Positions 28,780-43,336 are shown, numbered from the stretch's first letter. The stretch: 64,000 bases of DNA from Hormiphora californensis (GCA_020137815.1 CM035356.1:4751789-4815788), one strand, 5' to 3'. The notes: generated from the letters alone by a model not told the origin. Translations and numbers: made by a program.

Positions 28780-29806
28780 GCAACGGGAAATTGTTATTAG
28801 AGAAATAATTGTTAGAGATAACGGGAAATAATTGTTAGAGATAACGGGAAATTGTTAGAGATAACGGGAAATTATTAGAGATAACGGGAAATTGTTAGAG
28901 ATAACGGGAAATTGTTAGAGATAACGGGAAATTGTTAGAGATAATGGGAAATCGTTAGAGATAACGGGAAATTGTTAGAGATAACGGGAAATTGTTAGAG
29001 ATAACGGGAAATTGTTAGAGATAACGGGAAATTGTTAGAGATAATGGGAAATTATTAGAGATAACGGGAAATTGTTAGAGATAACGGGAAATTGTTAGAG
29101 ATAACGGGAAATAATTGTTAGAGGTAACGGGAAAGTGTTAGAGATAACGGGAAATTGTTAGAGATAACGGGAAATTGTTAGAGATAACGGGAAATTGTTA
29201 GAGATAACGGGAAATAATTGTTAGAGATAACGGGAAATTGTTAGAGATAATGGGAAATTATTAGAGATAACGGGAAATTGTTAGAGATATAACGGGAAAT
29301 AATTAGAGATAACGGGAAATTGTTAGAGATAACGGGAAATTGTTAGAGATAACGGGACATTGTTAGAGATAACGGGACATCGTTAGAGATAACGGGAAAT
29401 TATTAGAGATAACGGGAAATTATTAGAGATAACGGGAAATTGTTAGAGATAACGGGAAATTGTTAGAGATAACGGGAAATTGTTAGAGATAATGGGAAAT
29501 TGTTAGAGATAACGGGACATTGTTAGAGATAACGGGAAATAATTAGAGATAACGGGAAATTGTTAGAGATAACGGGAAATTGTTAGAGATAACGGGACAT
29601 TGTTAGAGATAACGGGACATCGTTAGAGATAACGGGAAATTATTAGAGATAACGGGAAATTATTAGAGATAACGGGAAATTGTTAGAGATAACGGGAAAT
29701 TGTTAGAGATAACGGGAAATAATTGTTAGAGAAAACGGGAAATTGTTAGAGATAACGGGAAATCGTTAAAGATAACGGGAAATTATTAGAGGTAACGGGA
29801 AATTGA
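28780..29806. repeat. 20-bp minisatellite (AGATAACGGGAAATTGTTAG)n
   Basis: About 50 direct copies of a 20-bp unit with single-base and 4-bp length variants (AAATAATTG, GGACAT). It lies just upstream of ABCG8 exon 1 and downstream of CSTF3. There are no unique spacers, so it is not a CRISPR-like array. Confidence 0.95.
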
Positions 29807-30265
29807 CAAGGAACGACACACGCAATAGTTTATTGAAAAGTTAGCTTTTATTTAAAAATCATGGAGTATGACAAATAAATAAGAGTATAAAAACTAGAGG
29901 GTATATAATCAGAGACAATGAAGCTGGTAAAGAACTCTCCTTCTTTCTTCCCCTAGTACAACAGAGCTATTTGACTCTCCTTCTTCCCCTAGTACAACAG
30001 ACTCTCTCACTGTATGAGTGTAACATAAGTATGGAAACATTTTGGGTAGCAAAGGCTTTGTAGCAATGAGGAACGGTCGATTTGGAGAACAGTTATCCAT
30101 AGTATTGTCAAATAGTCTACATAAACAAGTTAAAATAAGTTATACCAGTAACTTATGGAAAGAGACCCCTATCATTCTATCTATCCATCCACAGCGTTGC
30201 TTCGGCAACACCACACATACTTTCTTTCTCTGTCCCTCTCACTCCCACTGCTAAAAACTGTCTTA

Positions 30266-31824
30266 TTACGTTTGAACGTGACGTCTCTGCTGCCTCATCC
30301 TATACACATCGAATTGAGGTGGCGCTACCTGTCTGTTCCCTTCCTCCTCCTCCTCTTCCTCCTCCTCCTCCCCAGGACGAGGCCTCTTCCTGAGGCCAGT
30401 GTACTCCGTGTAGGCGTCCACATCCATATTCTCCCCAGCCGCCATCCGCTCAAGCATGGCATCGAATGAGGCAGGACACTTCTCTGTGACCGCCTTGATC
30501 AGCTTATCCACTGCCACAAAGGGTCCGTGGAAGCAATGAGGCGGGGGCATGTTCATGAGAACTTCTGAGGCAGCAGCCGGCACTGGGTACCCAAAGAGTT
30601 GGTTAGCTCGCATGTTGGAAGAGGGCAGGGGAGAGAAGGGGACCATGTGAGAGAAATCAGGGCGGGCAACTCCTCCAGTGGTCTTGGTCGCGTCTTGTGT
30701 TGTCGGAGCAAGTGTCTTCTTAGGACCGCCAAACGGAGTTTTACTGAAGCTAGCCTCAGCTTTGACATTATAATCCATGGCCCTCAGCTCCTGGGTTGTA
30801 CAGGGGTACAAATCGAGATATCGGTATCTGTCAACCAAGAGTGAGGTTTCTCGTTCTTTACACTCGCCCTCGAACGCTCCAACACGCCTCTTCTCCACCT
30901 TGACTAGAGACGCCAGATCACCCACACTGCTTTCAAATCGGAGGAATTCACTCCAAACAGGCCAGCTCTTGTCCCTGTCGAGTGATGCTAGAACTCGCTC
31001 AAATAGGACCCTGCAATATAACAAGGGGTTAAATATAAATATGAAAAGAAGTTGTGTCAAATGAAGCAGCACCATGGGCTGGCAATGAAGTAATAATTAA
31101 TTAATTAATTAATTAATTAATTAATTAATTAATTAATTAATTAATTAATTAATTAATTATACAATACCTGGTTGTGTTATCATCATTATGGTGTGAAAGG
31201 TGTCCCAGATACTTCAAAATATAATTCACATCCCCTGGATATTTCTTCAGCCCATGCTCAAAGATCCTAATAGCTATTTCCTCACTCTTACTAGAGTAAT
31301 ACTCCATCAGTGCAGCACAGATGTACACGTGGTAACGGGATTTTGGGTCTTCCCGGGATCGCTTGAAGACCGATCGAGCTGCTGCAATCCCCTCCGCACG
31401 CCGGGCAAACTTCATGTATTGGATGTACACCTGAGACAAAAGAGTGCTGGGAAAGTGTTTTGAGTGCTGGGAGGGAAAGGGGGGGGGGGTGTTTGGAGTG
31501 TGGGGAAGTGAGAAAGGTCGAAGATTGGAGATCTACAACTATTTCAGGGTCATACGACCACAATATCGATTATACACATTACACTTATTATGAGACTTAC
31601 CAGTGTGGGATCGGGAACAGTCTTGAGCAGAGAATCATAAATCCTGTGACATTCCTCGTTCTTTACCCTCCACTCCTCATAATCCGCGTAGGCAAAATGA
31701 AGGAGGAGGTTGTTCTTGAGAAGTCCCGCTGTTGCTTTCTCATACAGAGCTGCTACCTGAGGGTGAGAGGGAGAGAGAGAGAGTGAGTGAGTGGGAGAGT
31801 GAGTGAGAGAGAGAGGGATAGAGA

Positions 31825-31904
<80 letters not shown>

Positions 31905-33038
31905 CCACCCCACTCACCTCGTCTCTCCACTTCTGGCTTTGTTGGGTATCCCCCTTCTCGTGTACTAGGGTAGCAGTTTTATCCAGGAACAGTGCAGCTT
32001 CATACCAGATATCTGGGTGATGGCCCCATGTCAACAATGCCTGTTCGTACGCGTACATGACCCTCTTCTTAATTAGAGCCTGGTCATCCGTCCTCATTGG
32101 GTTGTTTTTCTCCCAACTCACATACTTCTTCCACATATCAATCTGCTGCCGTTCCTCTGGTGTATTCTGAGGGGGAATGGCCGGGGCACCCCGTTTTAAT
32201 CCCTGTGTGGTCGCTTCGTAATCTTTAGCCACACGCCGAGCATTCTGGTAATCCCGGCTCCTCTCCTCTAGGAGTTTCTTGGCTATTATCTCGTTAACAC
32301 TCTGCTCGAAGTTGCTGTAATCCCTCCATAGCTGTTCGACGTTAGCAAGAGGCATCATAACCGCTCTCTGATAGACTCTCCGTGTGGCCATGATCTTCTG
32401 ATTTACTGCGTAGGAACCGTGTACCTCACCGTCCTTTATAAATGTCACATAGTCACTCCAGATGGTCCCGGAGGCAACGTCAATTCCCACTTTTTCAAGG
32501 GCAAACTCGTACGCCTTCATCATTTTCTCTCTGGGGAATGAAGGAGGGGGGTTTAGTTACCGAAGTTCTCAAAAACAAACTGTATATTCATTAATTACTC
32601 AAAAGGAAAACTTCTCGAGTATTGTCCCATAACCTTAGATAAACAAACGTCATTCACTTGATGGCAGAAGAAAAAGACTCACCTAAAATTCGGGAGACCC
32701 TTCTTTGTTTCTTTTACGTAGGTCAGATAGAATTTCCACAAATCAAGGTTCAGGACTTTCAGCAAACACCTTTGGAACAACTGCTCAACTTGCTCAAAGT
32801 TATGGCACTTCAGTTCCTCTTCGATGTACAGCTTCCAGAACCTGCCACAGGTGGGATAGGTCGACATGAGCCTCTCATACACTTTCCTCGAGTGATCAAT
32901 ATGCTTTTCCTGGGCATCCTTGATCAGTATGATCCAACTCTCCATATCAAAAGGGTGGATTTTTAGTTTTGCCTCGGCCTTCTGAAGCTTGTCACCCTTG
33001 TCCAGCAACACATCAGGAACGCTTTCAGTCTTTGCCAT
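30266..33038 (-). CDS. CSTF3: CSTF3 / suppressor of forked, cleavage stimulation factor 77-kDa subunit
   Basis: Nuclear HAT-repeat scaffold of the CstF complex in pre-mRNA 3'-end cleavage. Exons (minus): 33038-32683, 32530-31918, 31756-31601, 31430-31168, 31010-30266; 2133 nt in frame, 710 aa, close to the roughly 717 aa of vertebrate CSTF3. Recognisable blocks: [10 protein letters not shown]-type [49 protein letters not shown]-type [29 protein letters not shown]-type [75 protein letters not shown] and the C-terminal [10 protein letters not shown]. An acidic Glu run (about residue 690) precedes the end. The start is the first ATG (MAKTES). It faces ANKEF1 head-to-head. Confidence 0.97.
31091..31159. 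repeat. (TTAA)n microsatellite
   Basis: Pure AATT/TTAA run in the CSTF3 intron 31011-31167. Confidence 0.97.
31757..31905. repeat. (GA)n microsatellite at a CSTF3 acceptor
   Basis: The minus-strand CT run forms the pyrimidine tract of the acceptor before exon 31756-31601. Confidence 0.95.
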
Positions 33039-33759
33039 GTCTAAAATATGGGCCTTGATTTGTAAAAACGTTCTGGGCCCATAATATTAACATAATATCG
33101 ACAAACGGGGCAGGGGGCTCCGGGCGGCCAGCGTTAAATTCTGGGTGTTTCGTTTGAGTGCTGACGAACGGGTTTGAGTGCTGACGAACGGTTTTTAGGG
33201 TTAGGGCTAAAGTAGGGTTAGGGTTAGGGTTGGGTTTGGACCTTGACATTTCCTACCAGATAAACTTTGAATTAGCCAAAACGGTTGAGTGGTTTGGCGG
33301 TTAAAGCCATTTTAGTGTGCACCTTTTTTGGACGTGTGCACCTGTAAACTGTAAAGAAAAAACCCAGATCTTAAAAACGTGAAGAGAGCGATAAATTCAA
33401 GCCGACACCGGGGTCTCAGGCCTCAGCACAGCACGATTGGTCACAGAGCGATAAATAAAAATAAAAAGAGCGATAAATATGAAAAAACCACGCGCAGCCA
33501 GGATTTTTTGTCAGCACTGATGTGCTTTCGGCGCGGAGAAACGCCGCGCGCGTGGGGAAAAATTCTAAAAAAATCAGAAAAAATTTCCTCAATCCCCAAA
33601 ATATCAAAATCTCAAATCTGGTTTGCAACACGGCTCCTCCTCTCCACCTGCTGTATCTGTGTAACCTCAAGGTTCTTTATTTGGAAACTTCAAGACATGC
33701 GTATTTAAAAAAATCCCCGTTAATTTTTGAAGAATGTAAAAATAGGGTGTGAAAATGCG
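33039..33759. promoter_or_regulatory. Shared 5' region of CSTF3 (-) and ANKEF1 (+)
   Basis: 721 bp separate the two start codons, so a bidirectional promoter is likely (inference from layout). It contains TTAGGG-like repeats at 33195-33236 and GC-richer parts near 33100-33130 and 33530-33555. No TATA box is assigned. Confidence 0.5.
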
Positions 33760-36661
33760 ATGGCGGACGGTTTCAGCCGTCTCCAGATTCTGCAAAGTCG
33801 AAAGTTTCTGTTCAGCGTGAAGCAGGGAGACTCTGCCCAGGTCGAAAAGCTATGCCTTCGGGGAGTTCCTGATATCGTAAACACCATAGGTAAAGGTTGC
33901 GTGCATCTTCACCGGACGGCGGACATTTCCAATTTTCCTGCACTCTTACTTAACTTAACCAGTTTATTCCAGTTTACACTTGAACCACCTTCTTCCATCA
34001 CCTCAGTTGAACCAGAGGGGGAATGCGGAATCCATGCAGCGGTCAAGAAGGCCGACACCGATATGATTTTAAAACTTTTGGATCTTGGTGCCAGCATAGA
34101 CAGACGTGATTCTGTTGGTAGGACACCACTTATGATAGCCGTGGATTATGGATATGATCATCTCCTAGACACACTGTTAGACAATGGAGCCAAGTTTGAT
34201 GGTACAGGAATATTCTTAATAACATTTCCTTACCTTTTGTATTTCTCTTCCTTCCTCTCTTTATCACACACTTTACTATTCAGCAACCGACCAGAACGGG
34301 AACTGTGTGGTGTGGTACGCTTTAAAACCCACTAAGCGGCATCTTAACTGCCTGGAGAAATTGTGCAAGATGAGTGCTGATGTTAACGCTACGGTAAGTT
34401 CCGGGACACAGATTTGAGTTTTACAGTGTCGGTGTTAGAATAGAGATCTTCCCGAGATTGGAACAAGGATCCTGGTGTGAAATTATAAAATGTTTGTTGG
34501 AATATAGATTGAAACACGGAAAACATGCAATTTTAAAACAGTGAAATAAGCTAGTTAAAAGCAGTCTGTATACACAATATATCCCTAAATATACACCAGA
34601 GCGTGGTCTCTAGACCACATTGCAAGCTGGCACTATCTGATTCTTATTACTAACACAGCTTTGCTTGACATGTTAACTGCAGTTGTTACTTGAATTCACA
34701 ATTACTAGCCCTGGCCCTAGTGGCCCTACTCTCCTCTCAATGGACCACCTGAGAGCCTGTGGGGTAAACGATATAAACAGAACCGGGTTCAGTACCGCAG
34801 CAAAAAGGGGCACTAGAATGTAACTTGCAAACTCCAGCACAGTGTCTCTCTTTTCAAAAACACCATCTGAGGCGTTCTCAATCTGGATCCGGGATGAAAC
34901 TCCAGCCGCTGTGGTGCACAAGATTGCTCCGATGTTGGTCAGCAGGATTTTAATGCTAACCTTCTTGTTGTCAACCTGTGTCTGGTTCAAATCTTTCACT
35001 TTAGAGGCCGGTCTGAAGAGGTGAACGACAGTGAATCCCGAGGCAATGACACTCAGTGAAATAAGCTAGTTAAAAGCAGTCTGTATACACAATATATCCC
35101 TAAATATACACCAGAGCGTGGTCTCTAGACCACATTGCAAGCTGGCGTCTGCACTATCTGATTCTTATTACTAACACAGCTTTGCTTGACATGTTAACTG
35201 CAGTTGTTACTTGAATTCACAATTACTAGCCCTGGTCCTAGTGGCCCTACTCTCCTCTCAATGGACCAGCGGAGAGCCTGTGGGGTAAAAGATATAAACA
35301 GAACCGGGTTCAGTACCGCAGCAAACAGGGGGACCAGAATGTAACTAGCAAACTCCAGCACAGTGTCTCTCTTCTCAAAAACACCATCCGAGGCGTTCTC
35401 AATCTGAATCCGGGATGAAACTCCAGCCGCTGTGGTGCACAAGATTGCTCCGATGTTGGTCAGCAGGATTTTAATGCTAACCTTCTTGTTGTCAACCTGT
35501 GTCTGGTTCAAATCTTTCACTTTAGAGGCCGGTCTGAAGAGGTGAACGACAGTGAATCCCGAGGCAATGACACTCAGTGCTTGGCACACCAGTGGGGGCC
35601 AGATGCACAGTAGTAGGACCCGGATATCATTTCGGGTTCCGTTCCTGTCCCGGGTGAAGAGATATGGGTTGAGGATGATGTTGACACTTGCATTAAGGAC
35701 GGCCAGGTCATCAAACAGTACCACGGACATCACCCCGACAGTGTAGAGGAAGTAGAGGGCCACAAATAACATGATCCACCTGATTTTCAACTTCCGAAAG
35801 GGAAATTTGATCGCCAGGAACCGTGTTATAGCTAGAAGGGCGGTTATGCAGCTTGGAACAACTGTTAGGGTCCACATAATTACTGAGAGTAGTCTTTCTC
35901 CGGTGGAGGGGCTAGCATTCTCAACACACACAAACTGAGGTGTTTCAGTGGTGGTTGCGGTGGTAGTGTCGTAAAAACATCTCGGTGGTTCAACCCTGGC
36001 AATTTGGAGAATGTTGTTTGGTGAAATGATGAGATTCGTTAAAAAATCCACTGTCGCGAGGGTCAGGAAGAGTGCTTTTGGGATTGAGTTCTTTTTCCCG
36101 AGGTTATAGAGGATGACACATGGGTTGAGGAGGGACGAGAGGAAGAGGAACATGGCGAGGATGATGATAATATAGATGTCAGGGGAGGAGTACCATCCGG
36201 TACTAAACATGGACATTTTACTAAAACATGGGGAGAGAGGGGTTAGCTATAGTACTAAACATGGGCATTTTACTAAAACATGGGGAGAGAGGGGTTAGCT
36301 ATAGTACTAAACATGGGCATTTTACTAAAACATGGGGAGAGAGGGGTTAGCTCCAGTACTAAACATGGACATCTTACACGGTCGCTTGCAGTGGGAAAAC
36401 GGTAACATATTTATTAAAGAGAAACAAGGATTTTGCAGTACTAATATTCAATTAAGAACAGGAGCTTTCGACTGATCTATGTCAGACGATGGGAGTTAGC
36501 TATAGTACTAAAATATCGAAATTTTACTAAAACATATTTTACTAAAACATCGAAATTTTACTAAAACTTGCTGTCAGTAGGTCATTGAATTTTATAACAA
36601 ACTAGAAATGCTATAACTTCAACTGAGTGCTATAACTACCTTCTTTTCCCCGTTCTTCACA

Positions 36662-36716
<55 letters not shown>

Positions 36717-38186
36717 ATCTCTTAACACCTGCTCGTTAGAGATAATGATCTGGTTTAGTGGGCTTGAGACACTAGTAAAGCAAGGTTGATTGCTCCTTGC
36801 ATAGTAATATTCTATCAAGCTATAATATTATTTATACTTCTAATTTCTATAATTACTATTCTTGAGGCAGGAAAATCTAGGCCAACATAATAGTTTCACT
36901 CTCCCAATCCACCAATAAGTTCTGATTGTAACAATATCCTATTATCCTATTCTGTAATAGTTCTCATTCAACCTTCTCGAACGGCAAGAGTTAACACAAA
37001 TTATCAGATTCTATAATTCATAACACACTACTGATATTCTAAGAGAAGAGGTTATCTCTATAATCTCTATAATCTCTATAATCTCTATAATCTCTATAAT
37101 GTCTCCACTGCCCTGGACGACCTTCCTCCAGATGTAATACACCCCCATCCCCCGACCCATCAATCGTCTGAATTCTGAAGTGACAAGACTATCATGATTC
37201 TCCAATCTTCCAATAGTTATATTAAACCATTATAAATGCACTAGCTAACTGTAATCAATTCCGGCATAACGTCTCCGCAACTTTGGTATAGATCATGCAT
37301 CTATCTGATAAAAATGTCTCTCTGTTTTTACTGTGTTTGTTTGTGGGGAACCTTTGAACGAGATTGTGGAATCACGGAGGTGTACATGAGCGTTACATGT
37401 GTAATAAGGTGTGTGTGTTCCTAACAAGTAATTTTACCAGCTCCCCCAGTATATGCATCATTCTCTCGAGGCTGGCCAATCTGAATTACATTACGCTTTT
37501 AGTAGTCATAGCAACAAACACGCTTGAATCATCTCATACAGAGAGAGAGAGATGAGAAGAGAGAGGAGAGATGAGAGAGAGAGGAGAGAGAGAAGGACGA
37601 GAGGAGGATACAAACGGAGAAGAGACCGGAGAGGACCCGCAGCGAGCAGACGGAGAGAGATAAGAGAAGACGCATAGGCCCGGGTATTCCAGACGGCTGA
37701 ACGAGAATGAGAAGGATAGGCAAAAGACGGAAAACGAGGATGACCTCTCCCACGACATCCACTCTTCTCAAAGTAACATTTTGCGGCAATCGATTACAGT
37801 TAGCTTCAAGTAAAGGCCCCAACAGTGGAAAAAAAACATAGCTTAGTAAGGAAGAAGAGGCAATTGAATTTTTGGGGGGAAAAGGGGGGGGGGGCGAAAG
37901 GGGAAATATGAAATACCAAAGTATTCTCCGGGAAATACATTTTCGGGATTCATACCCAAATATTAGGCCAAAAAAATAGTAACCCCAAAAAAAGGCGAAC
38001 CCGGAATACAGGTTCGAATCCCCCAAAAGGGGAGGGTGGGGGGGAAAAAAACAATTTTTGTCCCAAAAAAAACCCCCTAAGCNNNNNNNNNNNNNNNNNN
38101 NNNNNNNNNNNNNNNNNNNNNNNNNNNNNNNNNNNNNNNNNNNNNNNNNNNNNNNNNNNNNNNNNNNNNNNNNNNNNNNNNNAGAG

Positions 38187-38235
<49 letters not shown>

Positions 38236-41200
38236 AAGAGAGATGATATAGTCCTCTCTCTCCCCTCTCTCCTCTATCTTCTCTCTCCTCTCGGCTCGCT
38301 CTCTCTCTTTCTCTCTACTCTCTCTCGTTTCTCTCTTACTCCTCTCTTCGTCTCTCTCTCTCATCTCTTCTCTTTCTCTCTCTGTTTCTCGTCTTTCTCT
38401 TTCTTCGCTCTATCTTTCTCCCTCTCTCCTCTTTTCCCTCCTGAAAAGTACATGTTATGCCGGAATCGATTACAGTTAGCTTCTTTCTAAATGGTACCTA
38501 TACAGTGTCACAGCACAAGTTGGTAAAAGATCCTTTTAAAAACAATTAGGCCATGAATACTATAGCATACTCGGTGGGACAAATAACTAAATGGCTGATG
38601 ACTGCAAGACTCTGCATTAATAGTAATCTTCCAAAAGAGCGATATTCGAATATCAGGTTCTGATCAGGAGTGAAATGTTCATTCGTCCGATTTAAATTCT
38701 AATGCCCACTATAATAATTCCCTGATCCCTCCACGCTTTTCCTCTCTCTGGTCCAATCCCTCTCTAATCCCTCTCTAATCCCTCTAATCCCTCTCTAATC
38801 CCTCTCTAATCCCTCTCTAATCCCTCTCTAATCCCTCTTAGAGTGTCGGATTTTGAAATAATCTTTCCACTTCCATCTTTACTAGACGTATTTTTTCACG
38901 CTGATCCGAATCTGTCATTTGTTTTGATCTACGACCACGTCATCTCCTGGGAAAGCCCCTCCTGAATGAATGCTTGTGCGTCGCGTTGCAGTGCTGTCAC
39001 TATGCGCTCTCCTCTCGCCAATTGCTCGCCGGCAAATTTACACACAGCTGTGTCACCTGAGATGGATCTCAACGGTTTGCTGTCTCTCAGTTCAGTAATT
39101 TGAGAACTCTGGACAAACACTTGTAACTTGGTGGCATAAAATAAAGTAATATCTCAATCTCATCTCTCAAGCAAACTTCACGAAGCTAAAACGTAATCTG
39201 TTAATAAAACGGTTGTAAAATTATACATGTTGTCACGCATGTTACACATAACTATGTTAAAATTGTCTCTAGTTCTATAAAAGTCCCTCTGCCTGATCCA
39301 TGCGACGTTGTAGTTTTCCTACACGAACCTTCCTGGTTCTCCTCTCGGTTTCCGTTTTACTGCCAGGGCCATACCCACTTGCCTCATATGCCCGGTGATG
39401 CGGTCGACACACTTGGATGTGAGGGCCACGTTCCGTTCCACGTGTTGTGTGTGGCACGGAACAGTGTGATGACGCAGGAGTTGTAAGGTATTGTTGCAAA
39501 TCCTCTCCCCGACAATGGGGGGCTCACTCACCAAGCAGACCTTTCCAGTGTTTTGATACAAAAGTCCACTGGCCAGAAAATTCATCGGGTCCTGCAAATG
39601 AAATGTGGTAATGAAAGTATGTGTTTAATGTAAATAATGATTCATAACAAAAAAGAGAGTATAAGACAAGAATCAAAATATTATAATTGACAAACCTTTT
39701 TCAGCACTGTTAGCTCAAAAATGTGTGTAGCTTTGAAGTTCAACTTAGTTTATTAAAACTTTATCATGCACTGGAAGTAGTCGAACATCTTGGATGATTG
39801 AGATGGTGGAGATGCCTGAAATACAGGTACAATAATTGGTCTCGGAGCAGATGTACATTGTACAGGTGTCCCACTATCTTTGCATGGCCTGCAATTTTGA
39901 TTCATGACTGGGTCCATTAATTAATCATATCTCATCGAAAAATAGGTCAAAATGTTTAATCTAACAAAAACATTGTTACATAGAGATTAGAGAATTGTCA
40001 GAAAAAATGTTTGCCTGACAATTATCTACAACACTGTTTTTGTTAGAGCCATTTTGACCTATTTTTGATGAATATATCAATTTAATCGAGCCCCGTCAAG
40101 ACTCAAAATTGCAGGTCACGCAAGGACAGTAGAACACCCTGTACTACAATATGATGATAACATACTAAGCTAGACAGACAATTGTTCAGAATCAGCAATA
40201 AATCTACCTTTTGCTTGCCAAATAATGAGTGGGTAAACATGAATATGTTGCAGAGTAACTCAGATTCAAACTTGGCTTTTTGATTCGATGACCGTTTACT
40301 TGCTTTCTTGGTATTGTCAAACAGTTTCTTCAAAGCCCTGGGCAAAAACAAGGATAGAAATAATTTAATCCGAGAAATAGTAGAGAACTATTGCAAGTAG
40401 TAGAGAACATTCAATATACTAAAGAACACGTATAATACTCAGGGCCACTTACTTTTTAATATTAAATTCTAAAACTGTTGTAACGCCATTATTGACAAAA
40501 AGCTCCGAAATAGCTCGAGCAGTCAGAGTAAGAGCGTCGTCAACGGGAACTCGTCTGGGGGACCCGGAGGCAAGCTGATCCACGTGCGAAACGGCAAGAA
40601 AATGGGAGAGGACGTTTCGCTGAGTCAACACTATGTGGGGCTGGAGCGGATCGATCTTTTCAGAACCGATAAAATCGTTTAAAGTGCCAAACGTCATTGA
40701 GGTTGTCAAACGGATAATAACTACCATTTTTACAATCGAAATATCGAATCTCTTTCTCGAAGCACGTGATTTGTCACGTGTTGAAGACATAACCCCGGCT
40801 AAAAGTGAATGAGATTGGGCACTTCCTACTCACCCTAATGATTTTATATTAGATGGCCTAACTGGGTATTTCTCCTTTTAGATCTTTTTTCCTGTTGTTT
40901 GGTTCGTGATTCCAGTCCAGGTTGAGTTTCAGGAAATATCGATATTTCCTGAAACTCAACCTGGAATTACGAACCAAGCAACAGGTCCAATTCATTAGCA
41001 AATGATCAATTGATGATGGATTGGATCTTAATTGTCTTGGCGTTTAAACTCAAAATTTCTGACCGCTGAGCAGCTTCGTTGAGATCCATCTCAGCTCAGG
41101 TGGCACAGTTGTGTGTAAATTTGCGAGCGCAGCTAATTGGCGAGAGAGAGCGCATAGTGACAGCACTGCAACGCGACGCACAAGCAATTCATTCAGGAGG

Positions 41201-43182
41201 GCTTCTCCAGGGGATGACGTGGTCGTAGATCAAAACAAATGACAGATTCGGAATCAGCGTGAAAAAATACGTCTAGTAAAGATGGAAGTGGAAAGATTAT
41301 TTCAAAATCCGACACTCTAATCCCTCTCCAATCTCCCAGGATAAATCAGGGGAGAGCCTGTTGATGAAATGTGCACGTGACGGGCTAACGACTAGCACAA
41401 AGGTCCTCCTTGGCTATGAAATCAATCTTGAAACAACCAATGCGGTAGGTGCTGCAATAATTGGGGAGAAACACTTTATTAGTCTTCTACAAAACAAAAT
41501 TTAACAAGTTTTGAAAACACTCACTATTATACCTAGCAGCAATTACTCAAAAAATCATCTAGCATTATATGCCTCATTAAAGTCCAGTTTTTTCCAACTA
41601 ACCGTTCCCCCAAAAACTGAAATTTAGAATTTTTGTGGCGCACACATACACGTTAACATGTGATAAACGCGCAAAACAATTCCGCACACGACTTTGGAGG
41701 GGGAACAGTTGAAAAAATGGAGTATATCACTGCAGTCAGAAGACATCTCAAATATATGTTGCGTGAGGACGATACATGTATGGCGTGATTCACGTCTTTC
41801 CTTTGTCAAGTTCTCCCTTCCCGTGTCTCGTTTTATTTCCTCCTCCCTCTGATCTGCGTAACCGCAGCAGCTCATTTTTCTTACCCATCTCTAGACAACC
41901 ATCTAACCGTTTCAAACCATCAAAAAAAGTTTGATGATATAACTCTGCTGTCTGACGGCCGACGGGTTGGTATTTGATACTGCTGCCTATCATGGCTAAC
42001 CACTTCCAATGTCCCACGTATTAGAGCAATTTAATTACACGACTAACCAACCTCTCACTCAGAGCAACCACACTGCGCTGATGATAGCTGTGTTACTGAA
42101 CCACCTCGAGGTCGCTGAGTTGCTGTTGGAGGCGGGGAGTAGTATGGAGGTAACCGACACAGAGGGATACAGTCTGGCACACTGGTGAGTTAATCAGATC
42201 AAACCAACTCCAAAGTAGTGGGTGGTTTAGTAATTTGAAATTACTGTACCGTATACACGGGGGAATATTTGGGGACAGCACATTCGACTCAATTCATTGA
42301 AGAGACCAAGGAAAAAAAGTTTTTCAAAAACCTGCCCTACTCTTCACTCTGCGTCACCCACTAAAACCCATGCTACTAGGTGCTGCAAGTTGGGTTACAC
42401 ACCCCTCCTAACTCTGATATTAAACCACGGCGGAGAGCCTGATACACTCAGTAACACAGGAGATACACCCCTTCACTTGGCTGTTCAGAACAGACATGTG
42501 GCGGCTGTTAAAGTGCTGCTATCAAGAGGTGAGATTGATCTCCTGATATATGTTCCCCCTATTATACTAGGTGTCCAGGCAGAGACGCCCAACTATTCTG
42601 CCCTCACTCCCCCCCCCCCCGCCACAACCAAACCATCCCCCCGCTAATAATAATAATACTAGGTGTCCAGGCAGAGACGCCCAACTATTCTGCCCTGACT
42701 CCCCGCTAAACAGCTGTTCTGTTCCCCTATAGGTGTCCAGGCAGAGACTCCCAACTATTCTGCCCTGACTCCCCTATTATACTAGGTGTCCAGGCAGAGA
42801 CTCCCAACTATTCTGCCCTGACTCCCCTATTATACTAGGTGTCCAGGCAGAGACTCCCAACTATTCTGCCCTGACTCCCCTATATTACTAGGTGTCCAGG
42901 CAGAGACGCCCAACTATTCTGCCCTGACTCCCCGGACCATTGCACACCAGAATAAGGACAAGGTCATGAAGCGACTTCTCAGAAGGTATGTATCTTTAGA
43001 GCCTGACGATATCATAGCGCTGGCAAGCCTGACGATATTGTCATTTCTTTCAAAAAAGCAGAGCGTGCGAGAACCCTGAACCGCGATCAGAGCAACAAAC
43101 AAACGGCTTTTTGAGTAAGAAAGACAATGTAGCAAAGGTCAAAGAACAGCTTAGCTATCCTTGCACTGTGTTGGTTTTCTCA

Positions 43183-43217
<35 letters not shown>

Positions 43218-43239
43218 CCTCTCCCTTCCTCTCTCTCCC

Positions 43240-43336
<97 letters not shown>

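Larger units (their letters stand above)
38839..41319. mobile_element. 2.5-kb TIR element with 235-bp inverted ends and a spliced gene
   Basis: Ends TAGAGTGTCGGATTTTGAAA and its inverted match. Inverted arms are 38839-39074 and about 41082-41319. Flanks ATCCCTCT (38831-38838) and ATCCCTCT (41320-41327) give an 8-bp duplication, although the target is itself a repeat of that motif. 8-bp duplication and TAGAG tips fit the hAT superfamily rule (YARNG). Inside is one intact three-exon minus-strand gene and a short palindrome at 40891-40983. The right end lies 20 bp from an ANKEF1 exon and supplies no part of it. Confidence 0.78.

Noticed and set aside
28780-29806. Regular 20-bp array that could look like a CRISPR
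   Set aside because: Units are contiguous with no unique spacers, in a eukaryotic intergenic region; a minisatellite.
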